NCBI GenBank assembly: GCA_900112785.1
Contig: FONB01000016.1
Coordinates: 1 to 64,000, forward strand
Reading direction: 5' to 3'
Length of the DNA stretch: 64,000 bases
Source: Phytobacter palmae
GTDB lineage: Bacteria > Pseudomonadota > Gammaproteobacteria > Enterobacterales > Enterobacteriaceae
The notes under the pieces are model-generated. The model was not told the DNA's origin. It was given only the letters and a program-made list of their open reading frames with translations, and searched no databases. Below are positions 1 to 15,068 of the stretch, piece after piece. Made by a program: the position numbers and the translations under genes. Each line of letters begins with the position of its first letter. The first letter of the stretch is position 1.

Positions 1-369
1 GTGGCGCAGATGTGCCATGAGTTCGGCCTGACGTGGGGTTCCCACTCCAACAACCACTTCGACATCTCGCTGGCGATGTTCACCCACGTGGCGGCCGCCG
101 CGCCGGGCAACATCACCGCCATCGACACCCACTGGATCTGGCAGGAGGGCAACCAGCGCCTGACCAGAGAACCGTTTGAAATCAAAGGCGGCAGGGTGCA
201 GGTGCCGGCGACGCCGGGTCTGGGGGTGGAGCTGGATATGGAGCAGGTAATGAAGGCGCACGAGCTGTACCAGAAACACGGTCTGGGCGCGCGCGACGAT
301 GCAGCGGGGATGCAGTACCTTATCCCCGGCTGGACGTTCGACAACAAACGTCCCTGCATGGTGCGTTAA
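1..369 (+). CDS. gudD: Glucarate dehydratase, C-terminal part (cut by window edge)
   Basis: C-terminal 122 residues of an enolase-superfamily acid sugar dehydratase; the 5' part lies outside the window. GudD dehydrates D-glucarate to 5-keto-4-deoxyglucarate in cytosolic glucarate catabolism. The stretch [10 protein letters not shown] near residue 14 carries the histidine expected as catalytic base in this subfamily, and the ending with [18 protein letters not shown] is typical of GudD. A GudX-type paralogue cannot be fully excluded from the C-terminus alone, but the position next to barA fits gudD. A hairpin terminator follows at 376-403, so the downstream glycerate kinase may have its own promoter. 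Confidence 0.9.
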   Translation: MAQMCHEFGLTWGSHSNNHFDISLAMFTHVAAAAPGNITAIDTHWIWQEGNQRLTREPFEIKGGRVQVPATPGLGVELDMEQVMKAHELYQKHGLGARDDAAGMQYLIPGWTFDNKRPCMVR

Positions 370-375
370 TGGAAT

Positions 376-403
376 TGCCGGCCCATGCCCGGGCTGGCAT
401 TTT
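376..403 (+). terminator. Rho-independent terminator after gudD
   Basis: A 9-bp stem (TGCCGGCCC with GGGCTGGCA, one G-U pair) and a 6-nt loop are followed by four T. It lies 7 bases after the gudD stop codon. Confidence 0.7.
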
Positions 404-456
404 CCAGAAGCTTCCGGGTATATGCTTGCGGCAGTGAATATGCGTAAGGATGGCTT

Positions 457-1596
457 ATGAAAATAGTTATCGCACCTGACTCTTATAAAGAAAGTTTGAG
501 TGCTCTGGATGTGGCGACCGCGATTGAAAGCGGGTTTCGCGAAATTTTCCCGACGGCTGACTATGTAAAGTTGCCGGTTGCGGATGGCGGAGAAGGGACG
601 GTTGAAGCCATGGTTGCCGCGACCAGCGGGCGTATCGTTTCGGTTACAGTCAAAGGCCCGCTAGGCGAGCAAGTCGACGGATTTTATGGTCTGTCAGGCG
701 ACGAAAAATGTGCGTTTATCGAGATGGCGGCGGCCAGCGGTCTTGAACTGGTGCCTCCTGCTCAACGCGATCCGCTTGTCACCACCTCATGGGGTACAGG
801 CGAGTTGATTCGCCATGCCCTGGATGCAGGCGTAAAGCATATCATCATTGGCATTGGCGGTAGCGCCACTAACGACGGTGGGGCGGGGATGGTGCAGGCG
901 CTGGGTGCGAAATTGCTGGATAACGAAGATCAGCAGATTGGACCGGGCGGTGCGGCACTGGAAATGCTCGCCAGGATCGATATTCGTGAACTGGACAAAC
1001 GACTTGCTCAGTGCCGTATTGAGGTGGCCTGCGATGTAACGAACCCGCTAACGGGTCGGGAAGGTGCTTCGGCGATCTTTGGTCCGCAAAAAGGAGCGAC
1101 ACCGAAAATGATCGCCCGGCTGGATCAGGCGCTGGGACACTATGCGAAGATTATTGCCCGCGATCTGGGACAGGATGTGCTGAATCTTGCAGGCGGTGGC
1201 GCAGCCGGGGGAATGGGGGCAGCGCTGTATGCATTCTGTGGCGCGGAACTGCGTCAGGGCATTGAAATCGTCACCGATGCGTTAGCACTGGATCAACATG
1301 TTGCTGATGCCGACCTGGTGATTACCGGCGAAGGTCGTATCGACAGCCAGACAGTGCATGGCAAAGTGCCGGTCGGTGTTGCGAAAGTAGCGAAACGCTA
1401 TAACGTGCCGGTCATTGGCATTGCGGGCAGTCTGACGGCGGATGTGGGTGTCGTCCACGATCACGGTATCGATGCGGTTTTCAGCGTGATTTATAAAATT
1501 TGTACGCTGGAAGATGCGCTGGCCAGCGCAGGAGAAAATGTGCGTATGACCGCACGCAACGTGGCAGCAGTTTTGAAAATTGGGCAGGACAAATAA
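457..1596 (+). CDS. garK: Glycerate 2-kinase
   Basis: 379 residues, the usual length of the GarK/GlxK glycerate kinase family. It phosphorylates D-glycerate to 2-phosphoglycerate, the last step after glucarate or galactarate breakdown, feeding glycolysis at the level of enolase. Family signatures visible are the N-terminus IVIAPDSYKESLSA, the PVADGGEGTVEA segment and the glycine-rich GIGGSATNDGGAGM near residue 135. A ribosome binding site (TAAGGA) sits just ahead of the ATG. Position directly downstream of gudD fits a role in the same pathway; GarK and GlxK cannot be told apart with certainty here. Confidence 0.9.
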   Translation: MKIVIAPDSYKESLSALDVATAIESGFREIFPTADYVKLPVADGGEGTVEAMVAATSGRIVSVTVKGPLGEQVDGFYGLSGDEKCAFIEMAAASGLELVPPAQRDPLVTTSWGTGELIRHALDAGVKHIIIGIGGSATNDGGAGMVQALGAKLLDNEDQQIGPGGAALEMLARIDIRELDKRLAQCRIEVACDVTNPLTGREGASAIFGPQKGATPKMIARLDQALGHYAKIIARDLGQDVLNLAGGGAAGGMGAALYAFCGAELRQGIEIVTDALALDQHVADADLVITGEGRIDSQTVHGKVPVGVAKVAKRYNVPVIGIAGSLTADVGVVHDHGIDAVFSVIYKICTLEDALASAGENVRMTARNVAAVLKIGQDK

Positions 1597-1602
1597 GATT
1601 AT

Positions 1603-1626
1603 TACCCTCTCTTGCGGGAGAGGGTA
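1603..1626. terminator. Hairpin between converging garK and barA
   Basis: Perfect 9-bp inverted repeat TACCCTCTC / GAGAGGGTA with a 6-nt loop, between two convergent genes. No long T run on either side, so it is a weak bidirectional terminator or a short enterobacterial intergenic repeat. Confidence 0.5.
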
Positions 1627-1632
1627 TCTGCA

Positions 1633-4383
<2,751 letters not shown>

Positions 4384-4439
4384 GGGGTTCCGTTATGGGA
4401 GAATGTGGCCATTATCTGTAATTGAGAAAATTCTCGGCA

Positions 4440-5738
4440 ATGGCGCAATTCTACTCTGCAAAACGACGCGTGACGACGCGTCAGATCATAACTGTCACAG
4501 TAAACGACCTCGATCCCTTTGGGCAGGGAGTTGCGCGAAATAATGGTAAGGCGTTGTTTATAACCGGTTTATTGCCAAAAGAAACGGCAGAAATTACCCT
4601 GACTGAAGACAAGCGACAGTTTGCGCGCGGTGAAGTAAAACGCCGTCTGAACGACAGTCCTGACCGCGTTACGCCGGTATGTCCCCATTTCGGCGTCTGC
4701 GGTGGCTGTCAACAGCAGCACGCGAGCATGACCCTGCAACAGCGCAGCAAAAGCGCCGCCCTTGCCCGTTTAATGAAGCATGATGTCGAAGAGGTTATCT
4801 GCGCGTCGCCCTGGGCTTATCGGCGCCGTGCGCGTCTGAGTCTGAACTGGCAGCCCAAAACCCAGCGTCTGGATATGGGGTTTCGTAAGGCGAATACCAG
4901 CGACATCATTAACGTCTCACGCTGCCCGGTCCTGGTGCCCCGTCTTGAGGCATTACTTGCGCCGTTGCACGCCTGTCTGGCGAGCTTAAAAGCGGTTCGT
5001 CATTTGGGCCATGTTGAACTGGTACTGGCGGATAATGGTCCGCTGATGATTTTACGCCATACCGCACCGCTGAGCGCTGCTGACCGGGAAAAACTGGAAC
5101 GCTTTTCGCATTCCGAGGGACTGGCGCTTTTTCTGGCACCCGAAAGCGAGATACTTGAACATGTTACGGGAGAATCTCCCTGGTATAACTCTGACGGGCT
5201 ACGCTTAACGTTCAGTCCACGGGATTTTATTCAGGTTAATGATGGCGTAAACCAGCAAATGGTTGCCCGTGCGCTGGAATGGCTGGATGTGCAGCCGGAC
5301 GATCGCGTACTGGATCTTTTCTGTGGGATGGGCAATTTTACCTTGCCGCTGGCAAAAAGGGCGGCAAGTGTGGTGGGCGTTGAAGGTGTTGCCGAACTGG
5401 TAGCGAAAGGGCGTGTAAATGCCCGACAAAATGGTTTGCAGAACGTGACCTTCTTTCATGAAAATCTGGAGGAAGATGTCACAAAGCAGCCGTGGGCGCG
5501 TCAGGGTTTTGATAAAATACTTCTTGATCCCGCGCGCGCGGGTGCCGCTGGTGTTATGCAACACATTGTAAAATTAGCGCCCGGCAAAGTAGTCTATGTT
5601 TCCTGTAATCCGGCGACGCTCGCGCGTGACAGCGAAGCGTTAGTCAATGCGGGTTACCAGATTAAGCGGCTGGCGATGCTGGATATGTTCCCGCACACTG
5701 GGCATCTGGAATCCATGGTGTTATTCGAGCACAAGTGA
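4440..5738 (+). CDS. rlmD: 23S rRNA (uracil-1939-C5) methyltransferase
   Basis: 432 residues when started at the ATG giving [10 protein letters not shown], matching E. coli RlmD; an in-frame TTG at 4422 would add six residues and is less likely. It methylates U1939 of 23S rRNA with S-adenosylmethionine. An N-terminal TRAM domain is followed by the [4Fe-4S] ligands in [10 protein letters not shown] (about residues 76-85) plus a fourth Cys in SRCPVL, the SAM motif [15 protein letters not shown] and the catalytic Cys in [13 protein letters not shown]. It precedes relA by 52 bp as in E. coli and may be co-transcribed. Confidence 0.96.
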   Translation: MAQFYSAKRRVTTRQIITVTVNDLDPFGQGVARNNGKALFITGLLPKETAEITLTEDKRQFARGEVKRRLNDSPDRVTPVCPHFGVCGGCQQQHASMTLQQRSKSAALARLMKHDVEEVICASPWAYRRRARLSLNWQPKTQRLDMGFRKANTSDIINVSRCPVLVPRLEALLAPLHACLASLKAVRHLGHVELVLADNGPLMILRHTAPLSAADREKLERFSHSEGLALFLAPESEILEHVTGESPWYNSDGLRLTFSPRDFIQVNDGVNQQMVARALEWLDVQPDDRVLDLFCGMGNFTLPLAKRAASVVGVEGVAELVAKGRVNARQNGLQNVTFFHENLEEDVTKQPWARQGFDKILLDPARAGAAGVMQHIVKLAPGKVVYVSCNPATLARDSEALVNAGYQIKRLAMLDMFPHTGHLESMVLFEHK

Positions 5739-5748
5739 TTAATTTCGG

Positions 5749-5766
5749 CTTGTCGAGTTCGACAGG
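5749..5766 (+). other. Small hairpin between rlmD and relA
   Basis: Imperfect inverted repeat around TGTCGA-GT-TCGACA, 10 bases after the rlmD stop. No T run follows; a strong relA ribosome binding site (GGAGAGG, 5781-5787) lies downstream. It may be an mRNA processing or stability element. Confidence 0.3.
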
Positions 5767-5790
5767 CTCGGTCCCTTAAAGGAGAGGACA

Positions 5791-8031
5791 ATGGTTGCGG
5801 TAAGAAGTGCGCATTTAAACAAAGCGGGTGAATTCGATCCTAAGAAGTGGATCGCCAGTCTGGGTATCTCCAGCCAGCCGTCGTGTGAACGCTTAGCCGA
5901 AACCTGGGAATATTGTCTGCGACAAACACAGGGACATCCTCACGCCGATCTGCTGTTATGGCGCGGTGTTGAGATGGTGGAAATCCTCTCCATGCTGAGT
6001 ATGGATCTCGATACGCTGCGGGCGGCGCTGCTGTTCCCGCTGGCAGATGCCGATGTCGTCAGTGAAGATACCCTGCGCGAAAGCGTCGGCAAATCGATTG
6101 TCGAGCTTATCCACGGCGTGCGGGATATGGCGGCTATTCGGCAATTAAAAGCCACGCATACCGATTCCGTCTCCTCTGAGCAGGTCGATAACGTGCGGCG
6201 TATGCTGCTGGCGATGGTGGACGATTTCCGCTGTGTCGTCATCAAAATTGCCGAACGAATTGCCCATCTGCGAGAAGTGAAAGAGGCGCCAGAAGACGAA
6301 CGCGTTCTGGCGGCGAAAGAGTGTACGAACATCTACGCCCCGCTGGCGAACCGTTTAGGGATAGGCCAGCTCAAATGGGAGCTGGAAGATTACTGCTTCC
6401 GCTATCTGCATCCGGCGGAATACAAACGCATCGCCAAATTGCTGCATGAGCGCCGTATTGACCGCGAACACTACATTGAAGAGTTTGTTGGCCACCTGCG
6501 TTCAGAGATGAAAGAAGAGGGCGTAAAAGCCGAGGTTTATGGCCGTCCTAAGCATATCTACAGCATCTGGCGCAAGATGCAGAAGAAGCATCTCGCTTTC
6601 GATGAGCTATTTGATGTTCGGGCGGTGCGCATCGTTGCCGAACGTTTGCAAGATTGCTATGCCGCGCTCGGTATCGTCCATACCCATTATCGCCACCTGC
6701 CGGATGAGTTCGATGACTATGTCGCGAACCCGAAACCGAACGGCTACCAGTCTATCCACACGGTAGTGCTGGGGCCGGGAGGTAAAACCGTAGAAATCCA
6801 GATTCGTACCCGGCAGATGCACGAAGACGCCGAACTGGGCGTGGCTGCGCACTGGAAGTACAAAGAGGGCGCAACGGCTGGAACCAACAGCGGTGGGCGT
6901 GGTTATGAAGACCGTATTGCGTGGCTGCGTAAACTGATTGCCTGGCAGGAAGAGATGGCCGATTCGGGCGAAATGCTCGATGAGGTACGCAGCCAGGTGT
7001 TCGACGACCGGGTCTATGTATTTACACCGAAAGGCGACGTGGTGGATTTACCTGCGGGTTCTACGCCGCTTGATTTCGCTTACCATATTCACAGCGATGT
7101 GGGGCACCGTTGCATCGGGGCGAAAATCAGCGGGCGTATCGTGCCCTTCACCTACCAGTTGCAGATGGGTGACCAGATTGAAATCATCACCCAGAAGCAG
7201 CCGAACCCAAGCCGTGACTGGCTCAATCCGAACCTGGGGTACGTTACTACCAGCCGTGGCCGTTCGAAAATCCACGCCTGGTTCCGTAAGCAGGATCGGG
7301 ATAAAAACATCCTGGCTGGGCGTCAGATCCTTGACGACGAGCTGGCGCATCTCGGCATCAGCCTGAAAGAGGCGGAAAAACAGCTGCTGCCGCGTTACAA
7401 CTTTAATGACCTGGAAGAGCTGCTGGCGGCGATTGGCGGCGGTGATATACGCCTCAACCAGATGGTCAACTTCCTGCAGTCGCAGTTCAACAAGCCGAGT
7501 GCGGAAGAGCAGGATGCCGCGGCACTGAAACAGTTGCAGCAGAAGACCTACGCGCCGCAAAATCGCAGCAAAGATAATGGCCGTGTGGTGGTGGAAGGGG
7601 TCGGTAACCTGATGCATCACATTGCGCGCTGCTGCCAGCCCATCCCCGGCGATGACATTGTTGGTTTTATCACCCAGGGCCGTGGGATTTCTATTCACCG
7701 GGCAGACTGCGACCAACTGGAAGAGCTGCGCACCCACGCGCCTGAGCGTATCGTTGATGCGGTGTGGGGGGAAAGCTACTCGGCCGGTTACTCGCTGGTG
7801 GTGCGCGTGACCGCCAACGACCGCAGCGGATTGTTGCGCGATATCACGACCATTCTTGCCAACGAAAAAGTTAACGTTCTGGGGGTGGCCAGCCGCAGCG
7901 ATACCAAAGAGCAACTGGCCACTATCGATATGAATATCGAAATCTATAACCTGCAGGTGCTGGGCCGTGTGCTTGGCAAACTGAACCAGGTGCCGGATGT
8001 GATCGACGCGCGTCGATTGCACGGCGGCTAA
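5791..8031 (+). CDS. relA: (p)ppGpp synthetase RelA
   Basis: 746 residues. Ribosome-associated GTP pyrophosphokinase that makes (p)ppGpp during amino acid starvation. The N-terminal HD hydrolase half is degenerate: the metal-binding HD...ED is replaced by FPLADADVVSED, as in RelA and unlike SpoT, so the protein should be synthetase only. The synthetase domain carries YVANPKPNGYQSIHTVV (about residues 310-326). It is followed by TGS (VFTPKGDVVDLPAGSTPLDF), helical, Cys-containing zinc-finger (HIARCCQPIPGD) and ACT domains. The start has a good Shine-Dalgarno. No mazEF genes follow, unlike E. coli. Confidence 0.97.
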   Translation: MVAVRSAHLNKAGEFDPKKWIASLGISSQPSCERLAETWEYCLRQTQGHPHADLLLWRGVEMVEILSMLSMDLDTLRAALLFPLADADVVSEDTLRESVGKSIVELIHGVRDMAAIRQLKATHTDSVSSEQVDNVRRMLLAMVDDFRCVVIKIAERIAHLREVKEAPEDERVLAAKECTNIYAPLANRLGIGQLKWELEDYCFRYLHPAEYKRIAKLLHERRIDREHYIEEFVGHLRSEMKEEGVKAEVYGRPKHIYSIWRKMQKKHLAFDELFDVRAVRIVAERLQDCYAALGIVHTHYRHLPDEFDDYVANPKPNGYQSIHTVVLGPGGKTVEIQIRTRQMHEDAELGVAAHWKYKEGATAGTNSGGRGYEDRIAWLRKLIAWQEEMADSGEMLDEVRSQVFDDRVYVFTPKGDVVDLPAGSTPLDFAYHIHSDVGHRCIGAKISGRIVPFTYQLQMGDQIEIITQKQPNPSRDWLNPNLGYVTTSRGRSKIHAWFRKQDRDKNILAGRQILDDELAHLGISLKEAEKQLLPRYNFNDLEELLAAIGGGDIRLNQMVNFLQSQFNKPSAEEQDAAALKQLQQKTYAPQNRSKDNGRVVVEGVGNLMHHIARCCQPIPGDDIVGFITQGRGISIHRADCDQLEELRTHAPERIVDAVWGESYSAGYSLVVRVTANDRSGLLRDITTILANEKVNVLGVASRSDTKEQLATIDMNIEIYNLQVLGRVLGKLNQVPDVIDARRLHGG

Positions 8032-8047
8032 ATACACCCTTCTTCAG

Positions 8048-8083
8048 GCCGGGCAAGGCGAAGCCATAGTCCGGCATTTTTTT
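8048..8083 (+). terminator. REP-like hairpin and terminator after relA
   Basis: Outer stem GCCGG/CCGGC encloses an inner GGC-GAA-GCC hairpin and is followed by seven T. The GCCGG..CCGGC layout resembles an enterobacterial REP unit that also works as a terminator. It separates relA from mazG. Confidence 0.6.
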
Positions 8084-8098
8084 CATCAGGACAGAACT

Positions 8099-8890
8099 AT
8101 GACTCAAATCACCCGCCTGCTGGGCATCATGCAACGTCTGCGCGACCCGGAAAAGGGCTGTCCGTGGGATAAAGAACAGACCTTCGCCACTATCGCACCC
8201 TATACCCTGGAAGAGACTTACGAAGTGCTGGATGCTATTTCCCGCGAAGATTTTGATGATTTACGCGGCGAATTAGGCGATTTACTGTTTCAGGTGGTCT
8301 TTTACGCACAGATGGCCCAGGAACAAAATCTGTTCAATTTCGATGATATCTGCGCTGCTATCAGCGACAAGCTGGAGCGCCGCCATCCGCATATTTTTGG
8401 TGATGCGCATGCTGAAAACAGCAGTGAAGTGCTGGCCCGCTGGGAGCAGATTAAAAGCGCTGAACGTGCTGAAAAATCGCAACATTCCGCGTTGGATGAC
8501 ATTCCTCATAGCCTCCCGGCCTTAATGCGCGCCCATAAAATCCAGAAACGATGCTCAACCGTAGGCTTTGACTGGACCTCTCTGGGGCCGGTGCTGGACA
8601 AAGTTTATGAAGAAATTGACGAAGTGATGGATGAAGCGAAACAGGCTGTCGTGGATGAGGCGAAACTGGAAGAAGAGATGGGCGATTTGCTGTTCGCAAC
8701 GGTCAACCTTTCGCGTCATTTGGGCGTAAAAGCAGAAGTTGCGTTGCAAAAAGCGAATCTGAAATTCGAACGTCGTTTTCGCGAAGTTGAGCGTATCGTT
8801 GCCGCCCGGGGGCTGGAAATGAGCGGAATCGACCTGGAGGCGATGGAAGAGGTCTGGCAGCAGGTAAAACGCCAGGAAACTGATATCTAA
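8099..8890 (+). CDS. mazG: Nucleoside triphosphate pyrophosphohydrolase MazG
   Basis: 263 residues, same length as E. coli MazG. It hydrolyses (d)NTPs to NMP and pyrophosphate and is linked to limiting (p)ppGpp during nutritional stress. Two tandem all-alpha MazG domains are visible, each with the metal-binding EExxE..ExxD pattern: first around LEETYEVLDAI and ELGDLLFQVVFYAQ, second around EEIDEVMDEAK and EEEMGDLLFATVNLSRHL. AGGAC 7 bases before the ATG supports the start. The antitoxin-toxin pair mazEF, which precedes mazG in E. coli, is absent. Confidence 0.95.
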   Translation: MTQITRLLGIMQRLRDPEKGCPWDKEQTFATIAPYTLEETYEVLDAISREDFDDLRGELGDLLFQVVFYAQMAQEQNLFNFDDICAAISDKLERRHPHIFGDAHAENSSEVLARWEQIKSAERAEKSQHSALDDIPHSLPALMRAHKIQKRCSTVGFDWTSLGPVLDKVYEEIDEVMDEAKQAVVDEAKLEEEMGDLLFATVNLSRHLGVKAEVALQKANLKFERRFREVERIVAARGLEMSGIDLEAMEEVWQQVKRQETDI

Positions 8891-8941
8891 AGATATTGTG
8901 CATTCAAACGCGATTTGTATGATTTTTTAAATAACAAGCGC

Positions 8942-8955
8942 TTGATTTACGTCAA
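8942..8955. promoter_or_regulatory. Possible FNR-like box upstream of pyrG
   Basis: TTGATTTACGTCAA differs by one base from the FNR consensus TTGATnnnnATCAA. It lies about 100 bp upstream of the best pyrG promoter candidate. Sequence match only; there is no supporting context. Confidence 0.2.
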
Positions 8956-9032
8956 AATCATTTTGCTAAAAGTGGCTATTTTCTCACTCCTTATTACAGG
9001 TGAGGTTAGGGATAAGGGGTGAGAATGAAAGT

Positions 9033-9061
9033 TTGTGAGGCACGCCCTGTTCAGGTATACT
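9033..9061 (+). promoter_or_regulatory. Candidate pyrG promoter
   Basis: TTGTGA (-35) is separated by 17 bp from TATACT (-10), 52 bp upstream of the pyrG start. The -10 is one mismatch from consensus. Confidence 0.45.
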
Positions 9062-9098
9062 ACTTTCCCGTCCTGGTTATTCCATCGTTTCACCCTAA

Positions 9099-12128
<3,030 letters not shown>

Positions 12129-12152
12129 GCCTCTCTTTCTCTGAAATGAAAA

Positions 12153-12179
12153 TGCCAGCCCTCGGGCTGGCATTTTTTT
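12153..12179 (+). terminator. eno: Strong terminator after eno
   Basis: Perfect 8-bp stem TGCCAGCC-CTCG-GGCTGGCA followed by seven T. It lies between convergent eno and the SDR gene. Confidence 0.9.
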
Positions 12180-12193
12180 GTCTGCGATAACCG

Positions 12194-13303
12194 TTATTTA
12201 AAATCGACGGCCATTTGCTGCGGAATGGAAAGCCCGCGGGTGGTCTGTACGCACTGGGCAATATAATCAGTAAAGCGCGGTGGCTTCGGCATACCCAACT
12301 CTATGAGCTTGTCGTTGCTAAAGCGAACGTTCAGCATGGCGAACGCACCGTACAAACGCATCGCTTTGAGCATCAGGCGCTCGTTGCAAGGCCCGAAGAT
12401 GTTTTTCAACTCGCGACGCATCTTCACCAGCGTCTCGTAGCTGACCTGCGTATAGACATCTTTAACCGGTACGGTTTCCAGCGCAGAAGCCATCGCGGCA
12501 TCTATATCGGCAAATTTCACGCTGTTCTCTTCGCCTGCGGAAATATGAATAACCTCACCCGCCGGAATGTCGCTTTTCAGCATCATAATCAGTGCGTCGG
12601 CACAATAGTCCACCGGCACCACGTCAATTCGGTCTTCCAGTGAGCACATGAATTTTTGCAGCATTAGCGCCATGCTGAACACCCAGAAGATACTGCTGGA
12701 GGGCTGGCAACCGTAATGCGTATGACCCACTACGATAGACGGACGTGCAATAACCAGCGGCAGGTTCGGATAGGTTTTGCGCATCAGGTGTTCGATGGTG
12801 GATTTGGAGTGGGTATACTCCACCAGATGTTCGGCATTTTCTTTAAATTCCTGGCTTTCATAGACCAGCGAATCGGCTTCTGGCGCACACGACATAGCCG
12901 TACCGACATGCAGGAAACGCTGCAACCCCTGTACTTTTGCCATACGTCCGGCAAAGGCCAGCGTACCTTCCACGTTAACTTTCCAGATAAGCGGGTTGTT
13001 GCCAAAAGAGGCGACGGCTGCGCAGTTCAGCACATGGGTGACGCTGTCCAGACGAGGGTCGTCCAGAAACTGCTCCGGCGTGCCCAGATCACCGATGATG
13101 ATATGCGCGCAGGTCAGGCGGGAGAGAATGGATTCGCTGATGTTGAATTTACGCATATTCTCTTTTACGCGCTCAACGCCAGCCTGGCTATCCGCTGCCC
13201 TGACTAAAAGTAAGTAGTTGATTTGACTATCATCATTAAGTATTTTCTCAAACACTGCACCACCGAGGAATCCGGTGACGCCGGTGATCAGTAGAGTTTT
13301 CAT
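12194..13303 (-). CDS. Extended SDR oxidoreductase, NAD-binding 4 type (thioester/fatty acyl reductase-like)
   Basis: 369 residues. The Rossmann dinucleotide motif TGVTGFLGGAVFEKIL lies at the N-terminus and the catalytic YxxxK as YTHSK near residue 165. Segments such as VLNCAAVASFG, NVEGTLAFAGRM and ARPSIVVGHTHYG are typical of the male-sterility/NAD-binding 4 family, which includes carboxylic and acyl-thioester reductases as well as sugar-nucleotide enzymes. The substrate cannot be predicted. It lies alone between eno and queE, where E. coli has ygcG, and its upstream region is very AT-rich, which suggests an accessory, silenced-type gene. Confidence 0.75.
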   Translation of the reverse strand: MKTLLITGVTGFLGGAVFEKILNDDSQINYLLLVRAADSQAGVERVKENMRKFNISESILSRLTCAHIIIGDLGTPEQFLDDPRLDSVTHVLNCAAVASFGNNPLIWKVNVEGTLAFAGRMAKVQGLQRFLHVGTAMSCAPEADSLVYESQEFKENAEHLVEYTHSKSTIEHLMRKTYPNLPLVIARPSIVVGHTHYGCQPSSSIFWVFSMALMLQKFMCSLEDRIDVVPVDYCADALIMMLKSDIPAGEVIHISAGEENSVKFADIDAAMASALETVPVKDVYTQVSYETLVKMRRELKNIFGPCNERLMLKAMRLYGAFAMLNVRFSNDKLIELGMPKPPRFTDYIAQCVQTTRGLSIPQQMAVDFK

Positions 13304-13720
13304 GATCGTATGCTCATTGTTGTTAATTCGCGGATTGTATTCAGCGAAAATTAAACAATGCTTAAATAAGAGATGCGGGAATAAATCGATTTCTTAAGGT
13401 AATTTTAAGCTTTAAATGCGGAATAAGTTTAATTGGACAGGTAAACATAAAAATAAATTCATTAAAAAAATAAATATTTATAAATTACTGAAAATGCAAG
13501 ATTTTTAATCTTTGTTTTAGGGTTTTGATTTATTGCTTTTCTTATATTGATGAGTATTTATGAAATAATTAATTACAAATAAGATAATGCTAAGCCTGCT
13601 ATGGATTAGCCATTTTTCGCTTTATTTCGATGACAACCACGCAACATTTACCTCTGCTGCAACTCGCCCTTAAGAGCGAAATCTGCAATAATTAATGTTT
13701 ATTCCCTGGTAGAGTTGATT
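13304..13720. other. AT-rich divergent promoter region (SDR gene / queE)
   Basis: 417 bp without a convincing gene. 13370-13570 is strongly AT-rich with many A/T runs, the kind of DNA bound by H-NS. A short open frame at 13630-13695 (21 codons) has no clear ribosome binding site. An imperfect GCTAA/TTAGC inverted repeat lies near 13590-13610. It must carry promoters for both genes, but none stands out. Confidence 0.5.
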
Positions 13721-14392
13721 ATGCAGTACCCGATTAATGAGATGTTCCAGACCTTGCAAGGCGAGGGTTATTTTACCGGCGTTCCCGCTATTTTTATTCG
13801 TTTACAGGGATGCCCGGTTGGTTGTGCCTGGTGCGACACCAAACATACATGGGATAAGCTTGAAGATCGGGAAGTCTCCCTCTACAGCATTCTGGCCAAG
13901 ACTAAAGAGAGCGATAAATGGGGCGCGGCGAGCAGTGAAGATCTGCTGGCTATTATTGAGCGTCAGGGCTGGACTGCACGCCATGTGGTGATAACCGGCG
14001 GTGAACCCTGTATTCATGATTTAATTCCGTTGACTCATCTTCTGGAAAAACAGGGGTTCAGTTGCCAGATTGAGACCAGCGGCACCCATGAAGTGCGCAC
14101 GTCTCACGCGACATGGGTGACTGTGTCACCAAAGGTGAATATGCGCGGTGGCTATGACATCCTTCAGCAGGCGCTGGAACGAGCGGATGAGATCAAACAC
14201 CCGGTTGGGCGTACCCGAGACATTGAGGCGCTTGATGAACTGCTGACGCAACTGACTGATGACAAACACCGGGTCATTGCGCTCCAGCCTATCAGCCAAA
14301 AAGACGATGCCACGCGGTTGTGTATCGAAACCTGTATCGCCCGCAACTGGCGGTTGTCGATGCAGACGCACAAATATCTGAACATTGCCTGA
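13721..14392 (+). CDS. queE: 7-carboxy-7-deazaguanine synthase
   Basis: 223 residues from the ATG giving MQYPINEMFQTLQGEG, as in E. coli; an in-frame TTG two codons earlier is less likely. Radical SAM enzyme that converts 6-carboxy-tetrahydropterin to 7-carboxy-7-deazaguanine in queuosine/preQ0 synthesis. The [4Fe-4S] ligands form CPVGCAWC (CX3CX2C) near residue 31. The SAM-binding VITGGEPCIHD and the VSPKVNMRGG segment follow. It converges with queD, which supplies its substrate. Confidence 0.96.
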   Translation: MQYPINEMFQTLQGEGYFTGVPAIFIRLQGCPVGCAWCDTKHTWDKLEDREVSLYSILAKTKESDKWGAASSEDLLAIIERQGWTARHVVITGGEPCIHDLIPLTHLLEKQGFSCQIETSGTHEVRTSHATWVTVSPKVNMRGGYDILQQALERADEIKHPVGRTRDIEALDELLTQLTDDKHRVIALQPISQKDDATRLCIETCIARNWRLSMQTHKYLNIA

Positions 14393-14439
14393 TTCGTCTT
14401 CTGCAGGTGCTATCGCGCCAGCAATATGTGCATTGCCTG

Positions 14440-14470
14440 AACGCCCGGTCTTATCGCCGGGCGTTTTTTT
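14440..14470 (+). terminator. Terminator after queE
   Basis: AACGCCCGG/CCGGGCGTT, a perfect 9-bp stem with an 8-nt loop, ends in seven T. Confidence 0.85.
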
Positions 14471-14568
14471 GCCCGTTTAGCGACAAGGGGACAAAGCTGC
14501 AGGGGGGGACTTACGCAGCGCCACAAACTCGGCACATCCAGGCACGCTGATGGCACTACAGCGGAAAA

Positions 14569-14931
14569 CTACTCGCCGCGGTAGATACACCCTGCGGTGC
14601 AGGTCTCTTTAATCATCACGGCGCTCAGCAGCGGAACGACGGGCTTCAACTGCTCCCAAATCCACTTTGCCAGTACTTCGCTGGTCGGGTTTTCAAGGCC
14701 CGGGATATCGTTAAGATAGTAGTGATCCAGACGATCATAGGTCGGTTTGAACGCTGCCTTAAGTTCAGCAAAATCCATGATCCAGCCCGTATGCGGATCC
14801 ACCTCGCCGGTGATCTCCAGACGCACCATAAATGAGTGGCCATGAAGGCGACCGCATTTATGCCCGGCTGGAACATGTGGCAAACGGTGAGCGGCTTCAA
14901 ACATGAAATCTTTAAATAACGTGGTGGACAT
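14569..14931 (-). CDS. queD: 6-carboxy-5,6,7,8-tetrahydropterin synthase
   Basis: 120 residues from the ATG giving [18 protein letters not shown], matching E. coli QueD; a longer upstream frame exists but is not conserved. It converts dihydroneopterin triphosphate to 6-carboxy-tetrahydropterin, the QueE substrate. Zinc-binding histidines are in FEAAHRLPH and LHGHSF, the catalytic Cys is in [11 protein letters not shown], and the Asp/His pair is in [16 protein letters not shown] upstream on the minus strand serves as ribosome binding site. Confidence 0.95.
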   Translation of the reverse strand: MSTTLFKDFMFEAAHRLPHVPAGHKCGRLHGHSFMVRLEITGEVDPHTGWIMDFAELKAAFKPTYDRLDHYYLNDIPGLENPTSEVLAKWIWEQLKPVVPLLSAVMIKETCTAGCIYRGE

Positions 14932-15068
14932 ACTGAACTCTCTGACTGGCTGAAAAAACCGCGGCATGGTAGCTGATATGACCTTTTTTATCATTAACTA
15001 AAATCGGCAAAAGCGATTAACCGCTGCGCCTTGGCCGATGCTTCGTTTTTTTACGATATAAATCAAAT

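Noticed and set aside
7048-8037. Long open frame (329 codons) on the minus strand opposite relA
   Set aside because: Mirror of relA codon structure, without a ribosome binding site or known domain; relA is certain.
13630-13695. 21-codon open frame as a leader peptide for queE
   Set aside because: No Shine-Dalgarno, no repeated control codons and no attenuator hairpin after it.
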